Shown: positions 44,050 through 52,771 of the stretch, piece by piece
Layout: every line of letters begins with the position of its first letter
Position numbering within the stretch: the first letter of the stretch is position 1
Origin: Parachryseolinea silvisoli
GTDB taxonomy: Bacteria; Bacteroidota; Bacteroidia; Cytophagales; Cyclobacteriaceae
Assembly (NCBI RefSeq): GCF_021190955.1
Contig: NZ_JAIOAO010000006.1
Location: 62,001 to 126,000 of the forward strand
DNA length: 64,000 nt
Direction: 5' to 3'
Position numbers and translations under genes: made by a program
Notes under the pieces: model-generated
Databases searched by the model: none
Told to the model about the DNA's origin: nothing
What the model saw: only the letters and a program-made list of their open reading frames with translations

Positions 44050-45378
44050 ATGAAAGAAGATAAACAATCACGCCGGGAGTTTGTGAAGCAATCCTCCCTG
44101 CTGGCCGGAGGCCTGGTGGCCGCTCCGTTTTTATCCCATGCCAGCGGCTATTTCAACTCGGTAGATGATACCATTAAGATCGCACTGGTTGGCTGCGGTG
44201 GCCGGGGTACCGGCGCAGCGATGCAGGCCATGCTCACCAAACAGAATGTAAAGCTTGTGGCCATGGCCGATGCTTTCCGCGATCGCCTCGACAGCGCCTA
44301 CGCTGCGCTTACCGACGAGAATTCGGAAGAGGGCAACGTGAAGGCTAAAGTCGCCGTTCCCGAAGCAAACAAGTTTGTTGGCTTCGACGCATACCAGAAA
44401 GCTATTGCGCTGGCCGATGTTGTGATCCTGACGACGCCTCCCGGCTTCCGTCCGATTCACTTTGAAGAAGCTATTCGCCAGGGCAAGCACGTGTTTATGG
44501 AAAAGCCCGTGGCCACGGACCCTGCCGGTATACAGCGCGTGCTGCGCGCAGCGGAAGAAGCCAAGAAGAAAAAGCTCAACGTGGTAGTGGGTCTGCAACG
44601 TCACTACCAGAACTCGTATCGCGAGCTGCTCAAGCGCGTGAAGGATGGTATGATCGGCGAGATCACTTCGGGCCAGGTGTGGTGGAACAACGACGGCGTG
44701 TGGGTAAACATGCGCAAGCCCGGTCAAACCGAAATGGAATATCAAATGCGCAACTGGTACTATTTTAACTGGCTGTGCGGCGACCATATCAACGAACAGC
44801 ATATACACAATATCGATGTGATGAACTGGTTCAAGGGCGATTACCCGGTGAAGGCTTTTGGCCTGGGTGGCCGCCAGGTACGGACGGGTAAAGAATATGG
44901 CGAGATCTATGATCACCACTATGTGGAGTATCATTATGCCGATGGCACGATACTGAATAGCCAATGCCGTCACATCAAAGGTACGTATGCGATTGTGGAT
45001 GAGATGCTGGTGGGAACGAAAGGGGTTGTGAAGTGTGGTGCTGCGGAGATTACCAGCAAGGGCAAGGCTTTGTATAAGTATGACCGGAAGAATGAGAATA
45101 ATCCGTATCAGACGGAGCACGATGAGCTGTTTGCTGCTATTGCGAAAGGTGAATATAAGTTTGCTGACGCAGAGAATGGCGCGAAGTCTACATTGACGGC
45201 GATCATGGGGCGGATGGCGACTTATTCAGGACAGGTGATTGAGTGGGATAAGACACTTAACTCCGGGCTGAGTATTATGCCGACCACGTTCGCCTGGGAT
45301 GCGGATATGCCGGTGAAGCCGGATGCGAATGGGTTTTATCCGATCGCTACGCCGGGGGTTACGCGGTATTTCTCTTAA
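44050..45378 (+). CDS. Tat-exported Gfo/Idh/MocA family oxidoreductase
   Basis: 442 residues from ATG 44050 (MKEDKQSRREFVKQSSLLAGG), a twin-arginine leader; the frame runs back to 43996. Dinucleotide-binding motif IKIALVGCGGRGTGAA near 39; the EKP motif in HVFMEKPVAT near 157; then C-terminal beta-alpha domain with GDHINEQHIHNIDVMNWF near 240, where His and Asp belong to the substrate site. NAD(P)-linked sugar oxidoreductase in the periplasm, with bound cofactor as in other Tat-exported members. Sits 118 bases after the FGE-like gene. Substrate unknown. Confidence 0.92.
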   Translation: MKEDKQSRREFVKQSSLLAGGLVAAPFLSHASGYFNSVDDTIKIALVGCGGRGTGAAMQAMLTKQNVKLVAMADAFRDRLDSAYAALTDENSEEGNVKAKVAVPEANKFVGFDAYQKAIALADVVILTTPPGFRPIHFEEAIRQGKHVFMEKPVATDPAGIQRVLRAAEEAKKKKLNVVVGLQRHYQNSYRELLKRVKDGMIGEITSGQVWWNNDGVWVNMRKPGQTEMEYQMRNWYYFNWLCGDHINEQHIHNIDVMNWFKGDYPVKAFGLGGRQVRTGKEYGEIYDHHYVEYHYADGTILNSQCRHIKGTYAIVDEMLVGTKGVVKCGAAEITSKGKALYKYDRKNENNPYQTEHDELFAAIAKGEYKFADAENGAKSTLTAIMGRMATYSGQVIEWDKTLNSGLSIMPTTFAWDADMPVKPDANGFYPIATPGVTRYFS

Positions 45379-45391
45379 CATAATATTCATG

Positions 45392-45424
45392 GCCAGGCTC
45401 GGGCATCTCCCGAGCCTGGCTTTT
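45392..45424 (+). terminator. Terminator of the Gfo/Idh/MocA gene
   Basis: 12-bp perfect stem GCCAGGCTCGGG (45392-45403) with CCCGAGCCTGGC (45409-45420), 5-base loop, TTTT. Confidence 0.85.
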
Positions 45425-45524
45425 CCCCGCCCCTTCACTCCTTCCCCCTTCCCTCCGTCCTTTTTGTGCTTGTTTGTTAAAAAAAGTTTCGGAACTTTCG
45501 CGGTCGATTTTTTAATTCAACGCT

Positions 45525-46274
45525 TTGAAAGTCATTCGTTTCATTCTGCTTACGCTGTATAAGGTGTGGGTTTTTCTGGTGTTTACGGTGTTTATGCTGA
45601 TCCTGCTGCCGGGCATTGTTGTGCCGTTTATGTTGGGACAGCGCTTTGGAAATATTGGTTATGCGTTTTTGTATGCATGGTCGTGGATCTTTAGTCAGCT
45701 TACGTTTATCCGGTATGAGTTTTATGGTACGGAAAATTTCAAACGGGGCGCGTCGTACATTTATGTCAGCAATCACACCTCGTTCCTCGATATTCCCGGC
45801 ATTCGGATGATCATTCCCGGGCAGTTCCGGCCCTTGGCGAAAAAAGAATTGAAGAAGATTCCGGTGTTTGGGTGGATTGCACAAGCGGCTACCATCATCG
45901 TAGATCGTTCGAGCCCGGAGAGCCGCAAGCGTAGCATCGATAGGCTCAAGATGTTTTTAAAGCAGGGCATTTCGATCCTCATCTTCGCCGAGGGCACGCA
46001 GAACCGTTCAAAGGAATTGCTGCAGCCCTTTAAGGACGGGGCGTTCCGTATTGCCGTCGATACACAACAGCCTATTCTACCGATGGTTGTATTGGGCGCG
46101 GGCCCGCTGATGCCGCCGGGTACTATTGATTTGCGCCCGGGTACGATCCGCATTTATGTAGGCGAGCCCATTGAAACGACGGGGCTTACCACGGCTAATA
46201 CCGTGGCGCTAAAAGACAAGGTGTTTGCGATCATGCACGAAATGATCGTGAAGAATACCCCTGTAAAAAAGTAA
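45525..46274 (+). CDS. 1-acyl-sn-glycerol-3-phosphate acyltransferase (PlsC-like)
   Basis: 249 residues. TTG start at 45525 keeps the N-terminal transmembrane helix (KVIRFILLTLYKVWVFLVFTVFM); later ATGs would remove it. Acyltransferase motifs: SNHTSFLDIPG near 78 (NHx4D catalytic motif), FAEGTQNRSKEL near 147 (EGT-Q-NRS, the substrate-binding EGTRS motif), and PMVVLGAGPL near 185. Adds an acyl chain to lysophosphatidic acid at the inner membrane, giving phosphatidic acid. Convergent with the TonB receptor gene. Confidence 0.92.
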   Translation: MKVIRFILLTLYKVWVFLVFTVFMLILLPGIVVPFMLGQRFGNIGYAFLYAWSWIFSQLTFIRYEFYGTENFKRGASYIYVSNHTSFLDIPGIRMIIPGQFRPLAKKELKKIPVFGWIAQAATIIVDRSSPESRKRSIDRLKMFLKQGISILIFAEGTQNRSKELLQPFKDGAFRIAVDTQQPILPMVVLGAGPLMPPGTIDLRPGTIRIYVGEPIETTGLTTANTVALKDKVFAIMHEMIVKNTPVKK

Positions 46275-46385
46275 ATCCGGACAGCCTTCAAGAGATGAAG
46301 ACTTATCCGGATACTCTCGCGTGTGAGTCTGAGCCGTGCGGGTGTGTTTGAACTAACCCAAATTATTAATTCAAAATCTTTCGTA

Positions 46386-48584
46386 CTATACCTTCAACGC
46401 TACCGTCACGTTCATCGAGCGGCCGTCTGACGACCAGACACCTGGGCCCGGATAGAAGCTGGGGCGTTTCGTGAAGTATTGTTTATCTGTCATGTTGTTC
46501 ATGTTAACCCTTACCATCCACTGCTGCGTGACGCGGAACGACGCGTTGAAATCCAGCAGGCCGTACGAAGGTACCAGGCCCACGGCGCCGGTTTTCGAGG
46601 GTGTTACCGTGTTCAACGGATCGGCATAACTCTCCCCTGTATAGCTATACAACGCTGTCGCGCTCAGGCGGTGCCAGTAGAAGGTGATACCGTTGCGGGT
46701 GATCATATCGGGTACAGTTTCCACTTTGTTGCCACGTATGTCGATGTTCTCCGATTGGGCACTTCCCCCGGCATTTTTACCCGAGCGTACAATAGCATCG
46801 GTATATCGCGCGTGGAAGAAAGCAGTCGAGGTAAACAACGACAGGTTGCTGTAGTCGCCTAACCGCAGGTTGTATGCCAGGAAGATCTCGGCTCCTGTGG
46901 TCATGGAGTTGCCGATATTAGTGCGATATATATAGGTCGTGCCGTTGTCAGGGTTCGTCTGTTCAAGCGTACCGAGGCGGTTGTCATAACCCAGACTAAA
47001 TACCCCTATATCCCAACGCAGACCATGGGTGATGCCGCGATACCCGAGCTCCATGTTGTAGCCCGTGGCGTCTTTCAGGTCTTTGTCGATGGTCTCGTAT
47101 GCCGAGGCCGGAATGATGTCTTTAAAGATTACCGGGCGGTAGGCCTGCGAAAAACCTGCGTAGACGTTGTTTCCCTTGCGGGTGATGTAGTCGATATTCA
47201 AGCCGCCGAGGGCAAAGGTGTGATCAATGTTATCGGGAAAGCTGCCGGCATCATAGTACGATATAGTACCCGACATTTTTGATTCACCCATTTCTACGCG
47301 TACGCCGGGGGTGATTGACAGTCCCGGCAGCAAGCGGAACGCGTTCTCTACAAACACGGCTACGTTGTTGGTTTTAAAGTGCAGGTCGCGGCCCCAGTTG
47401 GGATCGATCAGTGACAGGTCGAAGTCAGCGCCCGTGGTGCCTTTGCCGAGCTGACGGCGGTGCAGGTCGTTGTTAAAGAGCTGTACACCCGCTACCACTA
47501 CATGCTCGGTTTTTCCCAGGGTATAAGTATGCAACAGGCGCAGCTCCGAGGTATAGCTGTTAAAATTATCGATGTCTACCTGGCGTGAGGCGTAGGTGAG
47601 TGTATTTGGGTCGATCACGTCTTTAGTCGTGGCCAGCTTGTCGAGCTGCACGCTGTTGCGCTCACCCAGCACTGCCGATAGTACCCATGACAGACGCGTA
47701 CGGTCGGAAAGCTTCCAATCCAGGGAGAGCGACGGCACATAAATCGCTGGATTGAAGTAGTTCCGCGCACGTGTCGACTGGCGGGGATCGGCGTGGAACA
47801 TGCTGTCGGTCAGCGGGCCGGGGATATGGTAGATGTACTTTGAGCGCGCTACTTCGGCCTTGATTGTCATGCGATCGGTGGGGCGATACGCCAGCATAAA
47901 CGACTGCGCATCGAAGTCCGAGTCACTGTTGTCGCGGTAGCCATCGGATTTTCGTTTGTTATAGTATACATAGTACTGGAATTTGCCGACCGTTCCGCTC
48001 AGCGCGTGGTAGGTGCTAAAGAGCCCGAACGAGCCGACGGTGTTGATGGTCTCGTAGGCCGCTACGCGTGTGGTGTCGGGGTGTTTGGATACATAGTTCA
48101 GCATACCACCAAACTGGGCGCCGTATTGCAGCGAGCCTGTGCCGCGTATCATTTCAATACGTTCTACCGCTTCCATCGGCATGCTGTAGTGGCTGGCGGG
48201 ATAGCCGTACATGTCGGAGTTTGTGATGATGCCATTCTTGCGAATGTTATACTCCCAACCGCGGTGCGGATCGAGGCCGCGGGTGGAGATGTTGGTTTGG
48301 TTGCCGGTGCCGTCCATGTCGTATACAAATACGCCGGGCACTTTGGCGAAGATCTGGCGCGGGGTTTTCTCCGCTATGTTTACGTTCATCTGCTGTATGT
48401 TCAGCACTTCGTTCTTGCGGCCGCCCAGCAGGTAGGTACCCTGGGTAGCCGGCAGACGCTCTACTTCATACCGGTTGGACTGGATCACAACTTCCTTCAG
48501 CTGCTTTATCTTCAGCGAGTCAGTTTGTGCAAAGCCTGCTGAGATGCTGGCCATAAAAACAATCGCGGTAAAAAGTCTTGTCAT
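46386..48584 (-). CDS. TonB-dependent outer membrane receptor (FecA-like plug)
   Basis: 732 residues from ATG 48584 (MTRLFTAIVFMASISAGFAQ signal); the frame runs to 48647. TonB box-like LKEVVIQSNRYE near 32, plug to about 190 with the core ISTRGLDPHRGWEYNIRKNG and GTGSLQYGAQFGGMLNYVS, then a 22-strand barrel ending NVTVALKV with terminal hydrophobic residue. FecA-type ferric dicitrate receptors are the nearest pattern; no carboxypeptidase-like N-domain. Third gene after an outer-membrane protein and a haloperoxidase-like protein, in one direction, suggesting an uptake system. Ligand unknown. Confidence 0.9.
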   Translation of the reverse strand: MTRLFTAIVFMASISAGFAQTDSLKIKQLKEVVIQSNRYEVERLPATQGTYLLGGRKNEVLNIQQMNVNIAEKTPRQIFAKVPGVFVYDMDGTGNQTNISTRGLDPHRGWEYNIRKNGIITNSDMYGYPASHYSMPMEAVERIEMIRGTGSLQYGAQFGGMLNYVSKHPDTTRVAAYETINTVGSFGLFSTYHALSGTVGKFQYYVYYNKRKSDGYRDNSDSDFDAQSFMLAYRPTDRMTIKAEVARSKYIYHIPGPLTDSMFHADPRQSTRARNYFNPAIYVPSLSLDWKLSDRTRLSWVLSAVLGERNSVQLDKLATTKDVIDPNTLTYASRQVDIDNFNSYTSELRLLHTYTLGKTEHVVVAGVQLFNNDLHRRQLGKGTTGADFDLSLIDPNWGRDLHFKTNNVAVFVENAFRLLPGLSITPGVRVEMGESKMSGTISYYDAGSFPDNIDHTFALGGLNIDYITRKGNNVYAGFSQAYRPVIFKDIIPASAYETIDKDLKDATGYNMELGYRGITHGLRWDIGVFSLGYDNRLGTLEQTNPDNGTTYIYRTNIGNSMTTGAEIFLAYNLRLGDYSNLSLFTSTAFFHARYTDAIVRSGKNAGGSAQSENIDIRGNKVETVPDMITRNGITFYWHRLSATALYSYTGESYADPLNTVTPSKTGAVGLVPSYGLLDFNASFRVTQQWMVRVNMNNMTDKQYFTKRPSFYPGPGVWSSDGRSMNVTVALKV

Positions 48585-48605
48585 GTGTCCTGGGTGGTTC
48601 GGATA

Positions 48606-48638
48606 ACCGGGAAAGGCTTTGGTCCAGCCCTTCCCGGT
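48606..48638 (-). other. Strong hairpin between haloperoxidase-like and TonB genes
   Basis: ACCGGGAA (48606-48613) pairs with TTCCCGGT (48631-48638), with a further four pairs GGCT/AGCC inside after one mismatch. In the 70-base gap between two same-strand genes. No U-run follows on the minus strand, so not a plain terminator; probably an mRNA stability, processing or attenuation element. Confidence 0.6.
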
Positions 48639-48654
48639 GATTTGCACTTATGGG

Positions 48655-50265
48655 TTAATCGGCCCCGTCTGTCGTTGCAAAGTTTATGGTAAAGCCGCCG
48701 ATGGTCTGGCCGTGCTTAAGGCCCATCTCCACGTCGGAGCGGTAGTGTATCGCACCATACATTCGCGAGTACGATGCTTCTGTCGCCTGGAGCAGGAAGT
48801 ACTGCGCCTGCTGCGGAAAGAGGTAGCCTAATACCGTGGCCGCCGATCCGGAGAAAGTCGAGTGGCCAGAAGTGAAGGCAGGGAAGTTAGGCACGCCGGT
48901 GCCTGTCTTGATGGACGGGTCCATCTGGCTCGGGCGTGGGTTGAAGTAATAGAATTTCGTATCCCAGCAAGCGACGGCAGCGTCGTGCAGCGTCATGTTG
49001 ATCAGGGCAAAGGCCCGCGCCGCGCGTACTTCGCTATAGTGGGCATCGCGGATATATTCTGCGCCAATGTCGTTCCAGTGGCCAGGGGGTGTGTAAGTGC
49101 CTGCACCGTCGGCCCATTTGTGTACAATGGCCAGGCGCTCGCGGGTCAGGTTTTTGGAATACCATTTTACCTCCTCGGTTTCTTCTTTCATTTCAGCTGA
49201 GGCCGTAAACGGCGGGGGTACCGGGCGACACTGCACGAGGTCGGCGTCGGTCATGCTCCACAGCTTGGTACCTTTGTTGGCGTCTTTACGCAAGCCAAAG
49301 AACGGCAGCATCGGCGGGCGGGCCGGTGTTTCCAGGCTTTTCCAGGCGAGCTCGCCACGTTTGGTACAGCTGTCGACCAGTGCCTGCCATAGTGCTTTGT
49401 TACCCCCGGCGGCGCCCATGCCATCGCCACGCGCGCGGGCGATAAACAGGTTCGCTACGGACTTGCCCAGTGCAAGGCCCGCGGCAATGTCGCTGGCAGT
49501 AGCTTTACCCGACCACAGCGCGGCGTTGCGTTGTTCAGCCGCTTTCTTCGTGATCTCTTCTACCGCAACAGGAAACAGTAGTTTTAGCATCTCCACGGAA
49601 ACGCCCGACATTACCGCATCGGGTGAAGGGTATGCAGGCAAATCTGTTTCCGGCATCAGGGCCTTGATCTCACTGTCATTCTTATAGGGAGCCGGGCGGT
49701 TGTATTGATACATATAGTGCCAGGCTGCTTTCAACGCTTCATATTGCGCTACGCTTACATAGCTATAGGCCCGCGCGGCATACGGCGGGTTGGCAAACGG
49801 GAACATCGGATCGGAGAAGGGGTTCTCGGCATCGGGTGCCGGATACGCGCCGACGGCATTCGGTTCCGGCGGCAGGTTGAAGCGCGCCACCATGCCACGC
49901 ATAATCTGGTTCCAGCGCAACACGCCGCCACCGCTCCAATATTCGATTACGCCCCGTTGCTCTTTCGTTAAGTTCTTTTGCAGGTCTTTGATCGCGGCCA
50001 GCTCTGTTTTATACGCGTCAGAGCTTACATCGGCCGGCGGGTTAAATACTTTGGGTGTTGAGTTCTCGACAATGCCTGTGATCTTTTCGATGGTCATGAC
50101 CGATGCATCGACGGGGGCCCAGTTCGCGGCATCTTCGTCGAGGGCCGCAGGCGCCTGCGGTGCGAGGATCTCGGTATCCTCAATGTCTTTGTTACAGCTT
50201 GCCAGCAGCAGCAAGCCGGCAGCGAAAGCTGTTTGTGTAATGCGGTATAGATTGCGGGTTATCAT
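48655..50265 (-). CDS. Vanadium-dependent haloperoxidase/PAP2-like lipoprotein
   Basis: 536 residues. Lipoprotein signal with LLASC (Cys about 24). C-terminal 160 residues hold the full vanadate/phosphate pocket: K-x6-RP in KFYYFNPRPSQ, SGH in FTSGHSTFSG, and SR-x5-H-x3-D in SRMYGAIHYRSD. So all five anion-contacting residues plus the acid/base His are present. This pocket is shared by vanadium haloperoxidases and PAP2 phosphatases; the long N-terminal helical part and family length favour the haloperoxidase-like class. Whether it oxidises halides or removes phosphate cannot be told. In one unit with the OMP gene (11-base gap) and the TonB receptor. Confidence 0.88.
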   Translation of the reverse strand: MITRNLYRITQTAFAAGLLLLASCNKDIEDTEILAPQAPAALDEDAANWAPVDASVMTIEKITGIVENSTPKVFNPPADVSSDAYKTELAAIKDLQKNLTKEQRGVIEYWSGGGVLRWNQIMRGMVARFNLPPEPNAVGAYPAPDAENPFSDPMFPFANPPYAARAYSYVSVAQYEALKAAWHYMYQYNRPAPYKNDSEIKALMPETDLPAYPSPDAVMSGVSVEMLKLLFPVAVEEITKKAAEQRNAALWSGKATASDIAAGLALGKSVANLFIARARGDGMGAAGGNKALWQALVDSCTKRGELAWKSLETPARPPMLPFFGLRKDANKGTKLWSMTDADLVQCRPVPPPFTASAEMKEETEEVKWYSKNLTRERLAIVHKWADGAGTYTPPGHWNDIGAEYIRDAHYSEVRAARAFALINMTLHDAAVACWDTKFYYFNPRPSQMDPSIKTGTGVPNFPAFTSGHSTFSGSAATVLGYLFPQQAQYFLLQATEASYSRMYGAIHYRSDVEMGLKHGQTIGGFTINFATTDGAD

Positions 50266-50276
50266 GATCGGGTCGG

Positions 50277-51191
50277 TTACAGGTTCTTTTTATTGAAGTT
50301 GATGGTATACAGTGCGCCGGCTGTAAAGGTGGTGGATTCCCCTACGTTACGGCCCGTCAGGGTGCGGTTCACAGCACCACGCACGGCAAGACCTTGCGGC
50401 TTCGGCAAGTAGTACATCACCAGCACGCCAGCTTTAATGTAGTTCATGCGGTTGGACACAAACGGCATGTCCTGCTTGCGAATGTCGGCGCCGCCGAGTG
50501 TATTCTGCTGTATATAGTTCAGCTCTGCCTGCAGGGCACCTTTATGGTAGCCGGCTGAAACAAAAACATCGAACACATTGGGCATTTTTACCTCGTCTGT
50601 GTTGTACTGTTCATTACCATCAAAGTAGGCCGGGCGATCCAGCGTGGTGTTGCTACGCCAGGTATACCCGCCGGAGCCGTTTACGAACCAGCCTTGCTGC
50701 ACTTTGAAGTGCGCCGTGAGGCGATATTGCAGGTTGGTGGTCTGGGTGCCGATCGACAGCGGAAAGAAGTCGGGTGTGTAGTCTGACAGCGGTGTCGAGA
50801 AGTTGATGACGGCAAAGGTGTTGAAGGCATTCTTATCGGACTTGTGACGGAAGAAATTATACTTCACGCCCACCGACAAATCTTGAATACCTTCCATGCC
50901 GTGCAACGTGCCGGCACTGGCTTTAGTCTTTACATAGGGCAACATGGCGATGACGTTCACTTTGTCTGTAATGCCATAGGTGCCCATCCACGCCACGCTT
51001 TGTGTTGTCACGTGGCCGATGTTGCCGTTGTCGCGTTTCTTCTCACCCTGCCAGTAGTCGGTCCACTGGTCATGGGTATACAGGAGCCCCGTACAGAGCT
51101 TTTTGGAGCTCATCATGAGCCCGTCTGTTAGATTCTGTGCAAAAGAGAGGGCTGGTAAAAGCCCGATCAGGATCAGGTAGATTTTCTTCAT
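50277..51191 (-). CDS. Outer membrane beta-barrel protein, transporter-like
   Basis: 304 residues with signal peptide (MKKIYLILIGLLPALSFAQ). The rest is a run of amphipathic beta strands of 10-12 residues (GITDKVNVIAMLPYVKT; GIQDLSVGVKYNFFRH; KAGVLVMYYLPKPQGLAV), ending GALYTINFNKKNL. It resembles the phenol-degradation MetA-like/transporter barrel group. No TonB plug. 11 bases before the haloperoxidase-like gene, so cotranscribed. Possible passive channel for the same substrate. Confidence 0.8.
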   Translation of the reverse strand: MKKIYLILIGLLPALSFAQNLTDGLMMSSKKLCTGLLYTHDQWTDYWQGEKKRDNGNIGHVTTQSVAWMGTYGITDKVNVIAMLPYVKTKASAGTLHGMEGIQDLSVGVKYNFFRHKSDKNAFNTFAVINFSTPLSDYTPDFFPLSIGTQTTNLQYRLTAHFKVQQGWFVNGSGGYTWRSNTTLDRPAYFDGNEQYNTDEVKMPNVFDVFVSAGYHKGALQAELNYIQQNTLGGADIRKQDMPFVSNRMNYIKAGVLVMYYLPKPQGLAVRGAVNRTLTGRNVGESTTFTAGALYTINFNKKNL

Positions 51192-51207
51192 ATAGGTTAT
51201 TTGGGTG

Positions 51208-51345
51208 TTACTTGGGTGTATCCATCAAAGGCGGGCATGCCACGCACGGGGGAATGGCCGCATGGTTTAAGAAGTCGGCCATCTCAGGCCGGAAGTACAG
51301 CAACCCTATGTCGGGTCGTTGCGCGTTTACAGCAATAGGTGCCAT
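51208..51345 (-). CDS. Possible 45-residue peptide with a CVAC motif
   Basis: Short frame from ATG 51345 to TAA at 51208, ending 16 bases before the OMP gene on the same strand, so well placed as the first gene of the TonB unit. Contains CVACPP near residue 34, a CxxC pair that could bind a metal or redox centre, after RPEMADFLNHAA. No signal peptide in this form; the frame continues upstream without another ATG. No family recognised, and it could be chance. The rest of the 51192-51446 gap shows nothing further. Confidence 0.25.
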   Translation of the reverse strand: MAPIAVNAQRPDIGLLYFRPEMADFLNHAAIPPCVACPPLMDTPK

Positions 51346-51446
51346 CGCGAAGGATGATTGATTGAATGATGAAAGAAGAATTTGAGACGTCGCGGCCAGC
51401 GGAGATTAACCTGCCGCAGCCGTGTTAATAAGGATACACCTCGGCA

Positions 51447-51992
51447 TTAAGCCCGTTCAGGCGGGTGTATAATAGAAGTCTGGAAGGAAGGAATAAAAAT
51501 CGTCAGGGCGCCGTGCTGAGAGACAGGCTGGGCCCAACCGATAGACGACCGGTCCATGTCATGGAAGCCGATCAGGTATTCTTTAATAAGGGTCGGTGCG
51601 ATTGTTTTGGATTGATCTTGCGCACCCGACGCGTCATCGCTAAAGGTTTTGACGTAGTCGGTCATGGCGCGGTGAATGCGTTTGCTTTGCTGGTCGTTGA
51701 CACACACTACGTAAAGTGTGTCCTGACTGAGCCGCTGTTTGATCATGTGGAAGAACTCCCCTTCGTGCTCAAACTCGCCGTCTACACGCACGTAGTCCTG
51801 CCGGTCGCCCGCATAGGGAATGGAGAGTGGTACTTTGAATGTGATGGTTTGGGATTCGTCGTATTGCTCAGCATCGAAGCGCTGCACCAGTTGCTGCCGG
51901 TTTTGATATTGCAGCCCCATGAAAATACCGTAAAAGCCCAGCACATTAAAGAGCAGGAGCAATAAGAGGGCTATCGCAACAATTCTTCTCAC
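51447..51992 (-). CDS. Membrane-anchored hypothetical protein
   Basis: 181 residues, GTG start at 51992. One N-terminal helix (about 4-28, VAIALLLLLLFNVLGFYGI) then a periplasmic, mixed beta domain (FKVPLSIPYAGDRQDYVRVD; ERVDGEFEHEGEFFHMIKQR-like strand; DTLYVVCVNDQQSKRIH), and a tail with FIPSFQTSIIHPPER. No named family recognised; similar single-pass proteins occur in Bacteroidota beside TonB receptors. It lies between RsmG and the TonB unit with a gap of over 100 bases each side. Confidence 0.65.
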   Translation of the reverse strand: MRRIVAIALLLLLLFNVLGFYGIFMGLQYQNRQQLVQRFDAEQYDESQTITFKVPLSIPYAGDRQDYVRVDGEFEHEGEFFHMIKQRLSQDTLYVVCVNDQQSKRIHRAMTDYVKTFSDDASGAQDQSKTIAPTLIKEYLIGFHDMDRSSIGWAQPVSQHGALTIFIPSFQTSIIHPPERA

Positions 51993-52096
51993 GGTTCGGT
52001 ACAGGTGGATACATAGTTAAGAAATTTACACGTATTAAACAACGTACCGAAATCGTTTCCTGAACGGGCAGGCGGTCAAGTCGCCCGAAATATTCT

Positions 52097-52726
52097 CTAC
52101 AGCGGCACAAATACGACCTTTTTGGTCTCGAAAAATTCCTCTTTAAAGTAGTCGGACAGGTCGTAAATCTGGTGCAGCTTTTTGAGCTCCGCCAGCTCTT
52201 CGTCCAGATCGCCACCTTTTAAATATAAAATGCCGTTATCCAACGTGTGTGTGGATTGTTTGCGCGTTTTGCGGTGTACCCACTGGTAGAATTCCTTGAT
52301 GCGCGTCACGGCCCGGCTTACGATGAAGTCGTATTCCGCCTTTATTTGTTCCGCGCGGATTTGCTCGCCATGGACATTGGTTAATCCCAGGCTGCCGGCT
52401 ACGCCGTTTACGACGGTGATCTTCTTGCCGATCGAGTCTACCAGGTGGAAGCTCGTCTCGGGGAACAGGATGGCCAGCGGTATGCCGGGGAAGCCGCCCC
52501 CTGTACCGACATCCAGCACGCGGGCGCCGGGCTTAAAGGCCATCACTTTGGCAATGCCCAGCGAATGCAGCACGTGGTTGATGTAGAGGTTTTCAATGTC
52601 CTTGCGGGAAATGACATTGATCTTTTCATTCCAGTCTTTGTAGAGATCAAAGAGGGCAGCGAACTGCTGCTTTTGCTTTTCCGTAAGGTCGGGAAAGTAG
52701 TGGTATATGATGCTGACGTCTTGCAC
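52097..52726 (-). CDS. rsmG: 16S rRNA (guanine-527 N7) methyltransferase RsmG
   Basis: 209 residues from GTG 52726. N-terminal YFPDLTEKQKQQFAALFDLY is typical of RsmG; the SAM loop is VLDVGTGGGFPGIPLAILFP near 72; the acceptor-end region LVDSIGKKITVVNGVA near 93; and VSRAVTRIKEF near 135. It methylates guanine 527 of 16S rRNA during ribosome assembly. Cytoplasmic. Follows the sigma factor gene on the same strand by 45 bases. Confidence 0.94.
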   Translation of the reverse strand: MQDVSIIYHYFPDLTEKQKQQFAALFDLYKDWNEKINVISRKDIENLYINHVLHSLGIAKVMAFKPGARVLDVGTGGGFPGIPLAILFPETSFHLVDSIGKKITVVNGVAGSLGLTNVHGEQIRAEQIKAEYDFIVSRAVTRIKEFYQWVHRKTRKQSTHTLDNGILYLKGGDLDEELAELKKLHQIYDLSDYFKEEFFETKKVVFVPL

Positions 52727-52771
52727 GATGTAAAGTACAGTGGGCCGGTAGCCCGGCCGGGTCTTCAGGAA

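Noticed and set aside
44131-45120. 329-codon antisense frame over the Gfo/Idh/MocA gene
   Set aside because: The plus-strand gene has full family motifs; the antisense frame has none and arises from codon bias.
46275-46312. Possible terminator between the acyltransferase and TonB genes
   Set aside because: ATCCGGA/TCCGGAT arms pair over a long irregular loop and no T-run follows; too weak to call.
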